Of a DNA stretch of 58,786 nt, positions 58,612 to 58,786 are shown one piece after another. The translations under genes were made by a program, and so were the position numbers. The stretch covers positions 1 to 58,786 of the forward strand of contig JAAMPI010000154.1 in assembly GCA_013054445.1 (NCBI GenBank), read 5' to 3'. Positions within the stretch are counted from its first letter, which is position 1; the number at the start of each line of letters is the position of its first letter. The notes under the pieces were generated by a model, which searched no databases, was not told the origin of the DNA, and saw nothing but the letters and a program-made list of their open reading frames with translations. This DNA comes from Cudoniella acicularis. Taxonomy: Eukaryota > Ascomycota > Leotiomycetes > Helotiales > Helotiaceae.

Positions 58612-58786
58612 ATGTCAATAGACGACCTTTCATCGTCTCCGCCCCAATTTGGAAGAATTGCGAGACTGAAGGGTTTTTTGCCCCTCTCGAACGAAGATGC
58701 AAGTCCGATGGCCACACATGGACAAGGAGCTCTTACGAGCCTCATTAAATCTCGATCACATAGCTCCTTGCTGACAATGCATCGAC
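58612..58786 (+). CDS. Possible start of a gene cut by the right edge
   Basis: ATG 58612 (context TTTCAACATGTC) opens a frame of 58 codons that is still open at the window end. It begins MSIDDLSSSPPQFGRIARLK and is Ser-rich and basic, with no recognised domain. The good start context and the pyrimidine-rich leader support it; the short length leaves chance as an alternative. Confidence 0.4.
   Translation, partial: MSIDDLSSSPPQFGRIARLKGFLPLSNEDASPMATHGQGALTSLIKSRSHSSLLTMHR

Overview
The window reads as nuclear DNA of a filamentous ascomycete (Pezizomycotina). A leotiomycete is my best guess, but nothing in the sequence fixes the class. The evidence is short GT-AG introns (mostly 43-76 bp, several with CTAAC/CTGAC-like branch sites), one gene per transcript, and a fungus-specific gene set (FlbC-type conidiation regulator, Rax2, LCL3, an AIM6-like phosphodiesterase). 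Exon structures were built by hand; for the intact genes the summed exon lengths are multiples of three.

Layout. 1-94 (-) is a piece of a plasma-membrane H+-ATPase ending at an ambiguous base (N95). 315-1546 (-) is flbC. About 10.8 kb without a recognisable gene follows (1547-12345), with short tandem repeats and an AT-rich right part. A housekeeping block follows: RAX2 (12346-16089, -), LCL3 (18248-19082, -), OGG1 (19278-20610, -), U2AF65 (20824-22800, +), RPS13 (23859-24551, +, with a likely C/D-box snoRNA in intron 2), SDC1 (24878-25522, -) and FAN1 (25859-28675, +). An unidentified coding-like frame without an ATG lies at 29812-30372 (+). A seven-TM receptor gene with a one-base frameshift lies at 30700-32381 (-).

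33 kb to 46 kb is sparse. It holds a 57-aa Cys/His-rich ORF (40686-40859, +), a predicted tail-anchored protein (42366-43014, -) and a decayed AIM6-like phosphodiesterase pseudogene (44118-45655, -). A second housekeeping block closes the window: proteasome beta-6 (46351-47192, -), the PI4-kinase STT4 (47528-53671, +, seven exons), a SAM methyltransferase (54063-55414, +, six exons), LSM6 (55763-56125, -), a Rad60/Esc2-type SUMO-like-domain protein (56379-57861, +, broken by a 10-bp duplication next to an N) and the first codons of another ORF at the right edge.

The genes do not form one pathway. Themes are DNA repair (OGG1, FAN1, Rad60-like), RNA processing (U2AF65, LSM6, the snoRNA), polarity and development (RAX2, FlbC, STT4) and basic proteostasis or translation. 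Four head-to-head pairs share short intergenic promoters: OGG1/U2AF65, SDC1/FAN1, PRE7/STT4 and LSM6/RAD60. I saw no tRNA, rRNA, CRISPR array, biosynthetic cluster or intact transposon. The best leads are the RPS13 intronic snoRNA, the lesions in three genes, the ATPase fragment stopping at N95, and the very small Cys-rich ORF.
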